A stretch of 26,984 nt of DNA from JAGNRR01 sp964612525 (GTDB lineage Bacteria > Bacteroidota > Bacteroidia > Chitinophagales > Chitinophagaceae): the NCBI GenBank assembly GCA_964612525.1, contig CAZTCQ010000028.1, forward strand, positions 1 through 26,984, in the 5' to 3' direction. Positions 16,434-26,542 of the stretch are shown here, in pieces; position 1 is the first letter of the stretch; every line of letters starts with the position of its first letter. Position numbers and translations under genes: made by a program. Below the pieces are notes generated by a model, which searched no databases, was not told where the DNA came from, and saw only the letters and a program-made list of their open reading frames with translations.

Positions 16434-19400
16434 TTACTCCACTTTGACTCGAATCCCCTCACTATGACTGCTAAATTCTGGCGCATACATACACTGAATA
16501 GTGGTGATTCCGTTACTATAATCTCCACGCAACGTGGCAAACATAGGATACTCAAAAACATAAGTCCCTGGTCTAAGTCTATCAAAGAAAAATTGTGTTG
16601 ATGCATCCTTGGTGCTTTCGTAATAGCCTAGACCGTTTTGATATTTATAATTACTCAAGACATTGGTTGGTTCAAAACAAGCCCCACGCATATCTTTCAT
16701 ATGTACAAATTCCATGGCCCGATCCACACGTAATTCGATACGTATTTTCACTTTCTCACCCACTTTCAGCTTTTCATTATCGCCTACCAATACTAGCTGC
16801 TCACCACGATCACCATTCACTACTTTGTAAACTTGTTTCTTCAAACTCAATGGAGTTTCAGCTTCCGTAATTTTATCCAACTGTTCAAAATACTGCCAAT
16901 AAACAGCCCCCCATGTAGTACCTACCTTTTGACTCGCTTTTACAGTCACTTGAATATCACCCATATTCGGTTTTACTTCATCTTTATCAAAAGAAAACTT
17001 GGTGTATCCTGTTCCGGCTTCTTGCTTATAATCCGAAAGCTTAATATTTTTTGTGCCTAGCTTCATGCTCACCTTGGGTTCGGCGCCTAACCAGTCTGCA
17101 CCCCCTAATAAAAGTGCGTAACAGGCATCAGCAGTGGCTTTGGTAGTTTTCCATTGTTGTGTTTGTTTTTGTTTTAATAGCCAAACGCGCAGCTCATCCA
17201 CTTCGTCATACGGGCGTTCCACTAGTTGATCTGGTTTCACTTCTGTAAAGGCTTCAATCAATAAACTTTGAGCTTCAATAGGCGCTCGATACCACCAGTA
17301 AGAGCCTTGATTAAATTCTTTCCAATACATACCCATTTCCTCTTTTTGAATTGAGTTTTGACGCAATGCTTCTATGATATCCAAGGCAGTACTTTTTTCG
17401 TCGTAACGGTACAGTGCTAAAGACAGCATCCCTTGCATATATTTGTTTTGCTTGTTCCAGTATTTTTTTCCTTGCTTCTTAAAGTAGGTAAATGCAATTT
17501 TATTAACCGAAGTCATTTTTCGATTTGGGAAAAATGAGCGCATGTATAAATATTGAATTTGTTGTTGTCCGATATTTTGTTTGTTCAGTAATCCTCTTTT
17601 CAAAAGGTACGCATAATCCTCTCGCATTCGAGCGTCCAAGTAGGGGATTGCCTTATTGATGATGGTTTGTATCTTATCATTTTGACTGGCATCGGCTACG
17701 CCCAACTTTTGTAAGCGCGCTATACCAGTTATAATGTATTGGGTAATAAAGCGATTATCACGCATACCTTTGAACCAAGCAAACCCCCCATTTGATGTTT
17801 GTAGTTTTGATAATTTATTCAACGCAGAACTAAGCTCTCGACTCATTCGCTCCATATTAAATAAGTTTGCAATCATTTTTTTCTGATCGCTTTCAGTTTC
17901 TGCTTCTAATACCCAAGGGGTTTCTTGTAACAAAGCACTTTTAAGCTCTTGATTCTTTTCTAAGTTAGAAAGAAGGGCGGCCGTATCTGTATCCTTCCAT
18001 TTCGAAAAAATAGTTTTAATGCGCGGAGAACTATTGGCAATATGACTGGCCAATGCATTGGCGTAGTATCGATTAAATGTTTGTTCGCTACATTCATAAG
18101 GATAATCCGTCAGGTAGGGTAAGGCTTGCACAGCATACCAAGCAGGATTCGATGTGTATTCAACCGTCAGTTTATGATGCTTGAGTGTACTAGATTTTCC
18201 GCTATTGATAAGTTTATCAAATCTAAAATTCTTGCTAGTATTGGCCCGAACGGGTAGGGGTAAGGTTTCAGTAACCAACATAGAATTTAAAAGAAGCGGA
18301 ATCAGTTTTTGTTCGCCGTCGCTAAAGTTATCAGCCTTGGCAACCAATCGCACAATCACGGGATCTGTAAAAGAAGAAGGCACATTCAGGTTCCACGTAA
18401 TTTCTTTGCTTTTTCCAGCAGTCAATTCAAATCCTAAATCATTGTAGTCATTATTAAATAGTCCATTAATTTTTTTATTCGTTTTGGCATTTATAATTTC
18501 TAAACGAGCGGTACCCTTTACAGCCTTCTCTGATAAATTCGTTAGCTTGGTGCTATAAATCATTTTGTCATTCTCGCGCATGAACCGAGGATGATTGGGT
18601 GTTAGCATCAATTGTTTTTGAGTAACTAAGGTCTTTTCTAAATAGGCAGTTTGCAAATCAGGCGTATGCACCAAGGTTTTTACATTCCAACGAGTCAAAG
18701 CATCGGGTGCTTTAAAAGAAAGAAGAATGTCACCGTTTTTATCAGTTTGTAAGTCGGGAAAAAAGAAGGCTGTTTCGCTCATATTCGAACGGATCGAAAC
18801 TTGATCTAAATTATCATCATCTTTTTCTTTGCTTTCTGTTTCGTTACTGTTTCCAGCGGGTGCCGCTTTTCCACCATTTTTTTCGGCATCGCCCAGTACA
18901 TTCGCAGCCATTTTTCTCATTCTTTGTTTTGGTGCGAATCGAGTAGCTCGTGAAGGCGGTATGGGTGCTTCGGAATTAGACACGCCGTCTAGAGTTGAAA
19001 TTGCCTCGAGAGCATTATTTCCCACTGTATTATAAATAATGGATTTTATTCCATACTCCAAACCATACATATTCAATCTTGGGTAGCTTCTATACTTGGA
19101 TTGGCTTTTAATTCTAGGTGCCTTGTAAAGCATTCTATTGGTTCCTAGTCCAAAAGCGTTTGTGTTCCATTGGATTCGAGTGATGTTGTTGCCATATAGT
19201 TTCAGTGAGTACCAATTGTTTTTAGCAAAAGCGTCTAATGAAGCATCGTACATAGTAGCTAATAATTCAGCACTAACTTTTTCCTTTTTGTTCCCGCTAA
19301 TTTTTAGTTTCCATTCTTGTTGGCTGCCCGGCAATATTTTATCACGGAAGGTTTCATAGCTAATTTTTAAGTCTTTGTTTAGCCAGGGCACGGCCATGCG

Positions 19401-22400
19401 CACGTGCTCTTGGTATAATCGATTGTTTTTTATGGTAAAAAAACTAGTAGTAAAACCACCTCGGTCCGCCTCGTTGATTACAAAGGCTTCGGTTTTTTGA
19501 TCCCAAGAGTGAGTGGTTTTACTTTGACGAGCTATCGTTTTATGAATGTAAGGATTCCGAAAAGCAGAAGAAATGCTAAGGTTCGTTTTGTCACCGGGCT
19601 GTAGATTTTGATTAGCACTATAGCTAAATAAAGCCTCGTTCGTCAGCGCTTTTTTTCGACTGCTATTTATCATACGCACTACCTTTTTTTCTTCTATTAC
19701 GTTTCCGTCTTTGTCTCGGCTTGTGGCTTTTACTAGATAATATCCTCCATTAGGCGCTATCTTTTGTAAGGTGGTTCTTTGATTTTCTTTGGTTCGGATT
19801 GTTTTTTGCCAAATCGTTTTTCCTTCTTTCCAGAACAAGGGATTACTTTCATCTTTGTATTCATAATCTGGGAAGTAGGTATTAAAAACTGCTTGAGTCA
19901 GCAAGTTATGTTTGGGTGCTTTCCACATTCTTTTTTTCAAAAAACGTTCCGGCGCTTTCAGTTTAATAAATTCAAGCTTTACGTCAGCTGCTGTAAATTC
20001 TCCTTGGGTGTTCTTCGTTTGAACGAGTAAGCTATTAAAAGAATTAAAGTCAACTTTACTAGGGACCTGTAAAGAAATCATCAATGATTCTTTTGAAAAT
20101 GAGTATCGCTTTTTATCTGAGCGCACTTCGCCATTAATATCGGTTACATCCACACTCACCTCAAAATCATAAAAAGGTTTGGTTCTTGGGTCAATATTTT
20201 CATCACCTTCGGCTAAAAAGGTGACCGTGAATAAACCCTCTGCGTCCGTTTTAGTTTGCCCTTGCGTCATTACAATTTCTTGATTCCGACTAGGAGCACC
20301 CCAGTAATAAAAACACCAATAGTAGGGCCATCGTACCTTTCGTTTTACGATATATTGCACACTAGCGCCGTCTACCTTATTGCCTGCAAAAGCCTTGGCT
20401 TCACCAATCACAGTGACTGGGTCGCCTAATTTCATATTCTTTTTTAAGGGCTGCATTTTTACTTCAAACTTGGGTCGTTTGTATTCTTCTACTCTAATTT
20501 GCTTTTGTCCACTAGGGTTATAAATCGTAAACCGTCCGTTGAGCAAACCTTTAGGGGCGGTGAAAGTTCCGTTGATTGAGCCAAATTCATTGGTGGTGTA
20601 ACTTTGCTTTGCTACTTCTTTATAATTTGCATCTTTTAAAATAAGCTCTATTTTTTTGCCAGAAACTGTTTCATGTTTTTTTCGATCACCTTTTGAGTTA
20701 ATATAAATTCCTTTAAAATAAATAGTCTGTCCCGGTCTATAAATTGCGCGATCGGTAAATAGAAATAAATTGGAACGATCGGAGGGCTTTCGGTATCTGG
20801 AATTGCTAAACGCATTATCCGACCATAAGGTTTCCTTATTGTGCTTAATTTCTATGCTATAGCTTTCGTAATTGGAAACCGCTTTGTAGGAAATTTGACC
20901 GTTTTTGTCGGTTTGTTTTGTGTCAACTTTTATGATGATATTCTTACGTTTGTTGTAGTCATACTTTCGTTTGTAACGTGTAACACTTGCATTCGGAATC
21001 GGCTGGCCACTCCCTCTGTTAACCACATACAAGGTCGCCGATACTTTTCCTCGGTTTACTACATAGCTCAACGAATTAGTTTGAAAAAGTGAATAGCTCA
21101 CGGGTGATTTTTTTTCTGAGAAAGCCTCATTGCCGGATGCTACAATTGCATATTGTCCCACTGGTAGTTTGTCAATCTTCGTCTCGGTAGAATGAAGTTT
21201 ATACTTGTTTTTTCCTTTCCAATTTTTATTGTCNNNNNNNNNNNNNNNNNNNNNNNNNNNNNNNNNNNNNNNNNNNNNNNNNNNNNNNNNNNNNNNNNNN
21301 NNNNNNNNNNNNNNNNNNNNNNNNNNNNNNNNNTCGTCTCGGTAGAATGAAGTTTATACTTGTTTTTTCCTTTCCAATTTTTATTGTCCAGAGAAATGTT
21401 CCAATTGCGGATTGATTTCCCTTTGGGTGCCGTTCGGTTAACTCGTCCATTATTTTGTCTTGCCTTAAATTGGGTTTCCGATAAAGGAATAATCTTAAAA
21501 TACACCTTATCAATATTCTTAAAACTAAGTTTTGCTAAAATGTTATTGTCAGCCACATCCGCTTTTTCGGTAGTCAACGTAAGTTGAGGGCTTTCAATTC
21601 TCTGTTTCAGGCGTTTGGCCGCTACATACTCTACACTATTCGTAAACTTTTCTATTATTTGATTGGCGTAGTCATGGGCTTGGATTTTATCTGTCAGCGT
21701 TAGGTGCTGTGCTAATTGTAACATGGGCTTACTGATTACTGCGCTGTTTGAATAAGTGGCAATCAGCTTTTTCATTGCTGCTATATACTTTTTGCTGCCA
21801 TCGCTTCCATCAAAGTGATTTTTCACAAACGCTAAGCGTTTGGTCTCCACATCGATTAAAGCGTCTGGCTTTGAATCAGTGACATGAAAACGAGTTGCTA
21901 GTTGTAGGTAGGTGAGTGCGATATATTTTGTTGAGAAATCATCCTTGGTGGCAAAGGCAGTGTTGGCAAATTGGCGGGCAGAAGCAAAGGCATTATCATT
22001 TTTTAATTTGAAATAATAAGCTGCTTTGGTAATGTCGACATTTTTATTTTTATAAAAATCAATGGCCCGATGCACTAGCACATCAAACAAAGTGGGGTGG
22101 AGTGATTCGGTAAGGTTTCCTTTGGTTATGAGTTCGGGGTATTTTGAAGTAGGATAGTTTTGTAGGTCGTTCGCTCGGATAAGTGAAGCATCAAATTGCT
22201 CTTGTATTTTATTAAAAAATAATTGTGGTGTCCACGTTTCAATATCTTCAGGAAATTTTAAATCACTTTTTTTTACAAGCTCAGTTCGCTTGTGAATTTT
22301 CCATCGATTATTTTGATAATACGTATTGTACAAAGAGGCAATCATAGAGTGCATTATGTTTTTGGCAGGGAAAGAAAGTCCTGTGATTTCTTTTTCAAAT

Positions 22401-22663
22401 TCTTGAATGGCGTTCACTTTGTCTTTTTCATCGCGCTGCTCAACTGCTTTGCGCAGAAAGATTAAAGATTTTATAGTCTGCTCTACATTTTTCTCTGTTT
22501 TCGCCCGCGTCATAATATCTCGTATGATGGCCTCGGCATCTTTTGATTTTTGCTTTTGGGCTAGTTCTTGTACTTTTTTCCACTGCGTATCATAGTATGA
22601 GTTTTGTGCTATGGCTGGAAGGCTTGCGACTAGGGCGATTAAAATAATGAGATACTTCTTCAT
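16434..22663 (-). CDS. Bacterial alpha-2-macroglobulin family protein (split by assembly gap)
   Basis: Large periplasmic protease-trap-like protein. A 100-N gap (21234-21333) flanked by the same 55 bases interrupts the gene. Deleting 155 bases (gap plus one copy) makes both parts in frame, giving about 2024 residues, and reads through as HSTETKIDKLPVGQYAIV. It begins MKKYLIILIALVASLPAIAQ, a Sec signal peptide without a lipobox Cys. A helical N-terminal domain specific to such Bacteroidota proteins follows, then MG2 (about 581-600, FLFTDRAIYRPGQTIYFKG). Further MG domains come next, then a low-complexity bait-like region (about 1200-1240), the A2M domain (about 1270, LTRWNVKTL) and the thioester motif CSEQ (Cys1473, Glu1475, Gln1476) in the helical thioester domain. 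By homology it may covalently trap proteases. No pbpC neighbour is present; murB diverges from it. The ATG at 22663 is preferred over 22705 because the signal peptide starts there. Confidence 0.92.
21179..21388. repeat. 55-base duplication flanking the gap (unmerged contig overlap)
   Basis: Bases 21179-21233 and 21334-21388 are identical (55 bases each) and abut the N run on both sides. The left copy ends exactly where the Ns begin and the right copy starts exactly where they end. This is what two contigs overlapping by one assembly k-mer look like when scaffolded without merging. It is therefore not a biological direct repeat. Confidence 0.9.
21234..21333. other. Assembly gap of 100 N
   Basis: Exactly 100 unknown bases, a conventional placeholder length. 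The repeat on either side implies the true gap is zero or negative; see the A2M entry. Confidence 0.98.
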
Positions 22664-22733
22664 ACTAACAAGATGTTTTTCGTTTGAATTTCCATAAAAA
22701 TACATTCATTCTTATTAGCAATAACAATTTGAT

Positions 22734-22741
22734 TAAATTTG
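22734..22741 (+). promoter_or_regulatory. Possible -7 box directly upstream of murB
   Basis: TAAATTTG matches TAnnTTTG and ends eight bases before the ATG at 22750. The two extra bases TGG following it also occur after the mdh box at 6921. It supports the downstream start for murB rather than the longer frame from 22684. Confidence 0.38.
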
Positions 22742-22749
22742 TGGCATTC

Positions 22750-23766
22750 ATGAACAATCTGCAAAAAAATATATCACTCCAAACAATGAACACCTTTGGT
22801 ATAGCCGCGACAGCTCAATGGTTTTTGCCATTTAAAACGGTGGCTCAGCTCAGAGAAATTTTTAGCCATGAGATTTATAAAAATAACGAACATATCGTGC
22901 TAGGAGGAGGGAGTAATATGTTACTCACTAAAAATGTGGATGCGCTAGTTCTTAAAAATGAAATCCTAGGCAAAAAAATTATTGAACAAAATAATGAGTA
23001 CGCCTGGGTACATTTTGGAGCGGGTGAGGTGTGGCACGATTGTGTTCATTGGGCGATTGAAAACGGATTGGGAGGCATCGAAAATTTATCTTGGATTCCG
23101 GGTACGGTTGGCGCCGCCCCTATGCAAAATATTGGAGCCTATGGTGTAGAGATTCAGTCTGTAATTCACGAAGTGCAAGCCATAGAGAAGGCATCGGGTA
23201 TTGAAAGAAATTTTTCAAACGAAGACTGTAAATTTGGTTACAGAGAAAGTGTTTTTAAGCATTCACTCAAAAATAAATATGTTATCACGGGCGTTACTTT
23301 ACGATTGACTAAGGTACATGAACTGCAACTTTCCTACGGTGCGATTCAAGCAGAGTTATACGAGCGAAAAATTACAAATCCTACGATTCAAGATGTTTCT
23401 TCAGTCGTGATTGCTATTCGAAAAAGTAAATTGCCCGACCCGAATGAAATAGGAAATGCGGGTAGCTTTTTTAAAAACCCAGTGGTGAGTCAGTCAGATT
23501 TTGAATCATTGAAAGAACAATTTCCCGACATGCCGTTTTACCCTCAATCTGAAGGAGTAAAAATACCGGCCGGTTGGCTGATTGAAAATGCTGGTTGGAA
23601 AGGTTTCCAAGACGGTGAAATTGGCGTACATAAAAAACAAGCTTTAGTGCTCGTAAATTATGGTAAGGCAAGCGGTTTAGATATTTATAACCTAAGTGAA
23701 AAAATTATAGAGGATGTTCAAAGTCGCTACGGCATTGGCTTACAGCGCGAGGTAAATGTATTCTAG
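22750..23766 (+). CDS. murB: UDP-N-acetylenolpyruvoylglucosamine reductase
   Basis: This cytoplasmic FAD enzyme reduces UDP-GlcNAc-enolpyruvate to UDP-MurNAc with NADPH in peptidoglycan precursor synthesis. The 338-residue protein has the FAD-binding motif VLGGGSNML (50-58) and the PGTVGAAPMQNIGAYG block (118-132). GYRES holds Tyr164 and Arg165, GSFFKNP carries the catalytic-type Ser239, and C-terminal Glu334 sits in QREVNVF. The presence of the Tyr loop (GYRESVFK) resembles the type I (E. coli-like) form. I start it at the ATG at 22750, right before LQKNISLQTMNTFG, which is where the family begins; the frame to 22684 adds 22 unsupported residues. It diverges from the A2M gene across 86 bases. 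Confidence 0.95.
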   Translation: MNNLQKNISLQTMNTFGIAATAQWFLPFKTVAQLREIFSHEIYKNNEHIVLGGGSNMLLTKNVDALVLKNEILGKKIIEQNNEYAWVHFGAGEVWHDCVHWAIENGLGGIENLSWIPGTVGAAPMQNIGAYGVEIQSVIHEVQAIEKASGIERNFSNEDCKFGYRESVFKHSLKNKYVITGVTLRLTKVHELQLSYGAIQAELYERKITNPTIQDVSSVVIAIRKSKLPDPNEIGNAGSFFKNPVVSQSDFESLKEQFPDMPFYPQSEGVKIPAGWLIENAGWKGFQDGEIGVHKKQALVLVNYGKASGLDIYNLSEKIIEDVQSRYGIGLQREVNVF

Positions 23767-23824
23767 CCGATTCATCATAAACAACTCGTTTACAAAAAAA
23801 TACATCTCCTGAATACCGTCCGAC

Positions 23825-23832
23825 TAATTTTG
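23825..23832 (+). promoter_or_regulatory. Possible -7 box directly upstream of the RlpA-like gene
   Basis: TAATTTTG matches TAnnTTTG and ends four bases before the ATG at 23837, so transcription would begin at about the start codon. Confidence 0.38.
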
Positions 23833-23836
23833 CAGA

Positions 23837-24967
23837 ATGCCAATCAAATCAATTCTACTGAGTTTTTTATTCAGCTTGCCTGTTCTTGTGCTAAGCGCTC
23901 AGAATAAACGGATTTCCAAAAATGTTTGGCAAGGTAAGGCGAGTTATTATCACAATATGTTTGAAGGACGTAAAACGGCGAATGGAGAAATTTTTCGTCA
24001 GAGTAAATTAACGGGCGCGAATAATACTCTGCCTTTGGGTACTCGCGTAAAAGTGACGAATTTAAAAAATGGCAGGTCGGTCGTGGTGAAAATTAATGAC
24101 CGCATGGCCAAGCGGCTGACGCATGTGCGTTTGATAGATTTAAGCAGAACCGCGGCTAGTCGATTGGGTTTTATTAATGCCGGTTTAGCCCAAGTAAGGA
24201 TGGAGGTTTTAGGAAAATCTGGCTATAAAGCAATAGCCAAAAAGAAGAGTACAAAGAAGAAAAAGCCGACTGTTGTCAAAAAGAAAAAGGTCATTGCGAA
24301 GAGCATACCTAAAAAGAAAAAAGCGGTGGTTGTAAAGAAAAAACCCATTGTTGTAAAAAAGAAAAAGGTTGTTGCTCGGGTGCAGCCTAAAAAGAAAAAG
24401 ACGAGTCATGCTAAGAAAAAAACAATTGCTAAAAAGAAGAAAGCAATCGTAGCCAAAAAAATATCGGTACCATCAAAAAAGGCTTCGAGGTATGTCACAA
24501 AGAAGAAAGACTTCTTGGCGAAACGTAAAAAGAAATATCTCTTCACGAAGATGAAGCAGTCTGATTTAAACTGGTCAAAGACGGTGGCGAAATATACTGA
24601 GTCTTATAAAGAAGAAGAAAGTTATTTAGAGGGAGGCCCACTGGCGTTCTTAGATGGAGGGGAGATTTTTAAAAGTTTCAGTAAACCGAAAGCGAACAAT
24701 AATTATGCTTTTGTTTTAATTTCGAATAAGTTACAATCGCCTGAAGAGTTTAAGATTGAACCCATTGATTCGGTAACCCATGAGCCTATTCAGTCAAAGG
24801 TGCTGCTAGAGTCTGCTCCTACTTTTTCTAAAAAAGGAAATCATTTTATTTATTACTTTTCCTATGCCGTGCCGAACGGCACAGAGTTCCTGAGATTTAC
24901 CATCAACGGAGTGGACTATGCCGATGCCAAAAGTGAAGATTTTGCTCTGTACATTTTTAGCGAATAG
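23837..24967 (+). CDS. RlpA-like double-psi beta-barrel protein with lysine-rich region
   Basis: This 376-residue exported protein has a signal peptide at about 1-21 (ending LSAQ). The RlpA double-psi beta-barrel spans about 30-125: GKASYYHNMFEGRKTANGE, LPLGTRVKVTNLKNGRSVVV, KINDR and a final IDLSRTAASRLGF segment. RlpA proteins are peptidoglycan-binding, in Pseudomonas lytic transglycosylases cleaving denuded glycan. The acidic pair Glu51 and Asp88 is kept, but the His of the usual AHxTLP is Asn62, so enzymatic activity is doubtful. Residues about 131-235 are extremely basic, with many KKK/KKKK clusters separated by short hydrophobic stretches. A C-terminal domain (about 236-376) has strands and no recognised family; no SPOR domain is visible. 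The stop is two bases from the stop of the convergent DUF2461 gene. Confidence 0.85.
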   Translation: MPIKSILLSFLFSLPVLVLSAQNKRISKNVWQGKASYYHNMFEGRKTANGEIFRQSKLTGANNTLPLGTRVKVTNLKNGRSVVVKINDRMAKRLTHVRLIDLSRTAASRLGFINAGLAQVRMEVLGKSGYKAIAKKKSTKKKKPTVVKKKKVIAKSIPKKKKAVVVKKKPIVVKKKKVVARVQPKKKKTSHAKKKTIAKKKKAIVAKKISVPSKKASRYVTKKKDFLAKRKKKYLFTKMKQSDLNWSKTVAKYTESYKEEESYLEGGPLAFLDGGEIFKSFSKPKANNNYAFVLISNKLQSPEEFKIEPIDSVTHEPIQSKVLLESAPTFSKKGNHFIYYFSYAVPNGTEFLRFTINGVDYADAKSEDFALYIFSE

Positions 24968-24969
24968 TG

Positions 24970-25653
24970 CTAGATCGTACTCTCGCCGTTTAAATCAGTA
25001 GTAAGGTATTCTGATAGGACTGTAAAAAAGGGAAGCATGTTTTTAAAACCTTGCGCCACTTTTTTATGGAAGTTTTTTTCGTGCACTTCCTTATTCGTGA
25101 ATTTGTGCCAGACTACAAATTGCTTGTGATTTAAAAGACCAATATTTTCATTGTCTTTATCGAACCCTTTGGGTGAAGATTTTAATTTATCACCTTCTAG
25201 TGTTCCAAAGTATTCTTTAAATTTTTTAGAATTGAGCACTTTTCGCAAAGGGCTAGCGTCCAAGTCTATTTGCTTGCGGATATGCAAGAGGTCCTTGGGG
25301 TTGGGCGCCCAAAATCCACCGCCTACAAATGAATTTCCTTTTTCAATGTGATAGTAAAACCCGCCGCGTCTGTTGGCGCCTAGGCGTTTTAATCCACCAC
25401 CCCAGTGCGTTTTATAGGGTGTTTTGTCTTTTGAAAATCGAATGTCTCTATAAATTCTATTCAATGATTTTTTACCCGTGGGTGTTTCAATCTCATCAAA
25501 TTTTTTGACTTCAAGAAGCAGTGCTTCGGCAAAAGCAATCATTTCTTCATGATGCTTGCGGTAGGTATCTTTATTTTTTTCAAAAAAGGGACGCGTATTG
25601 TTTGCTTTTAGTTTTTCAAGAAACGTAAAGTTTGCTTTTGAAATTTGAGTCAT
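24970..25653 (-). CDS. DUF2461 (TIGR02453) family protein
   Basis: This 227-residue soluble protein matches the conserved family in its usual order: an N-terminal FLEKLKANNTRPFFEKNKDTY, then NRIYRDIRFSKDKTPYKTHWGG, GGFYYHIEKGNSFVGGGFWAPNP, and a C-terminal helical part with KGFDKDNENIGLLNHKQFVVWH. The family is widespread in Bacteroidota and other bacteria but has no established biochemical function. The length is normal. The start ATG at 25653 is preceded five bases away by a TATCTTTG -7-like box. It is convergent with the RlpA-like gene and has no terminator hairpin in the two-base gap. Confidence 0.9.
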   Translation of the reverse strand: MTQISKANFTFLEKLKANNTRPFFEKNKDTYRKHHEEMIAFAEALLLEVKKFDEIETPTGKKSLNRIYRDIRFSKDKTPYKTHWGGGLKRLGANRRGGFYYHIEKGNSFVGGGFWAPNPKDLLHIRKQIDLDASPLRKVLNSKKFKEYFGTLEGDKLKSSPKGFDKDNENIGLLNHKQFVVWHKFTNKEVHEKNFHKKVAQGFKNMLPFFTVLSEYLTTDLNGESTI

Positions 25654-25658
25654 GTTAT

Positions 25659-25666
25659 CAAAGATA
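25659..25666 (-). promoter_or_regulatory. Possible -7 box directly upstream of the DUF2461 gene
   Basis: On the minus strand TATCTTTG matches TAnnTTTG exactly and ends five bases before the ATG, again placing initiation at about the start codon. Confidence 0.38.
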
Positions 25667-25802
25667 AAAACATAGAAGAGGCTTTTAGAATTGCTTGCCT
25701 CTATTTTAGTTCTGAATCTAATAACGTATTTGTAATTATTTTTTTCAATTTACTATTATCTTTATTTCTCGTAAATCTTTCAAGTTTTTTCGCTAACAGT
25801 AC

Positions 25803-26465
25803 ATGAAAATCTATTTCTTGTTGATTATTGTTTTTTCACAAGGTGCAAATTGCCTTGCACAGCAGGATGCTAATATTCTTGAGAGGGATACTTTGCGTTT
25901 AAAAGCTTTGGAAACTCTAGTTAAGCCATTAGAAACATCATATAGTAAGCTAATTAAATCCTACGGTCAGCTAGAAAGTGGGGATGGGCGATTTAGAGTT
26001 AAGCCAATTTATTATTTTGATAATAGATTTTTGTTATACGATTCATTAGTTGTCAGTATTCTTGACTCCGTAGGATTAAATAGAATAGCAAAGAACTCCA
26101 TTATAAAATTGCCCAATATCTCTTTTAAGCCGGGTGAACGGTTTTTAGAGAATGAAGGATTTGGTGATCTCGAAAAGTTGAAAGAGTTGTTATTGAAAAG
26201 GCCTACACTGAAACTTGAAATTCGAGGGCACATATGTTGCAAAATGAATGGAGAAGATGGCTTTGATCCACTAACAGGGAAAATGAATTTGTCGGCAGAA
26301 CGAGCAAGGTTGGTCAAGAGCTATTTAGTAGAGCATGGTATTTCTTCAAGTAGGGTTAGGTCAAAAGGATATGGCAGCAGCCAAAAATTGTTTGTTCATG
26401 ATGTGCTTTTTCATTCCGCTTCCAAACTTAACCGCAGAATCGACGTCAAAGTAATAGAAGAGTAA
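25803..26465 (+). CDS. OmpA-family C-terminal domain protein, first of a tandem pair
   Basis: This 220-residue exported protein has a signal peptide at about 1-20 (MKIYFLLIIVFSQGANCLAQ). A short charged helical region follows (about 25-60), then an OmpA-like domain (about 105-220: ISFKPGERFLENEGFGDLEKLKELL, LEIRGH, LSAERARLVKSYLVEHGIS, RVRSKGYG and NRRIDVKV). OmpA-like domains bind the diaminopimelate of peptidoglycan. The conserved Asp in GHTD is Cys145, followed by Cys146 (GHICC), while the LSxxR Arg167 is kept. About seven extra residues lie between them. A related gene begins 77 bases downstream. No barrel is attached. The upstream gap (25654-25802) has a TATCTTTA 38 bases before the ATG as a weak promoter candidate. 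Confidence 0.85.
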   Translation: MKIYFLLIIVFSQGANCLAQQDANILERDTLRLKALETLVKPLETSYSKLIKSYGQLESGDGRFRVKPIYYFDNRFLLYDSLVVSILDSVGLNRIAKNSIIKLPNISFKPGERFLENEGFGDLEKLKELLLKRPTLKLEIRGHICCKMNGEDGFDPLTGKMNLSAERARLVKSYLVEHGISSSRVRSKGYGSSQKLFVHDVLFHSASKLNRRIDVKVIEE

Positions 26466-26500
26466 TTGTAAGCGGGTTAAGGCCTTTTTAATTAATCAAC

Positions 26501-26508
26501 TATATTTG
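26501..26508 (+). promoter_or_regulatory. Possible -7 box for the second OmpA-like gene
   Basis: TATATTTG matches TAnnTTTG, 34 bases before the ATG at 26543. This suggests the second paralogue has its own promoter although it follows the first by only 77 bases. Confidence 0.38.
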
Positions 26509-26542
26509 AATTCATCAACACATCGTTTCCAAATTCGCTGTC

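Noticed and set aside
21179..21388. 55-base direct repeat as a biological repeat or insertion footprint
   Set aside because: The copies end exactly at the N boundaries and merging them restores the frame, so a contig overlap explains it fully.
21140..22705. Separate 521-residue protein ending after the gap, and a separate 1575-residue protein starting at 21161
   Set aside because: Both are halves of one A2M gene; the apparent ends are produced by the N run and a frame shift from its arbitrary length. The 'start' at 21161 is an internal GTG (Val) codon.
22684..22749. Upstream extension of MurB by 22 residues
   Set aside because: The family's N-terminal segment starts at ATG 22750; the extension is AT-rich intergenic sequence containing the -7-like box.
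24209..24409. Minus-strand open frame opposite the Lys-rich part of the RlpA-like gene
   Set aside because: It is only the complement of AAA/AAG-rich codons, giving a Phe/Leu-rich translation with no start context.
24228..24560. A-rich tandem DNA repeat or slippage array in the RlpA-like gene
   Set aside because: Lys codons alternate irregularly between AAA and AAG and the spacers differ, so it is a low-complexity protein region, not a DNA tandem array.
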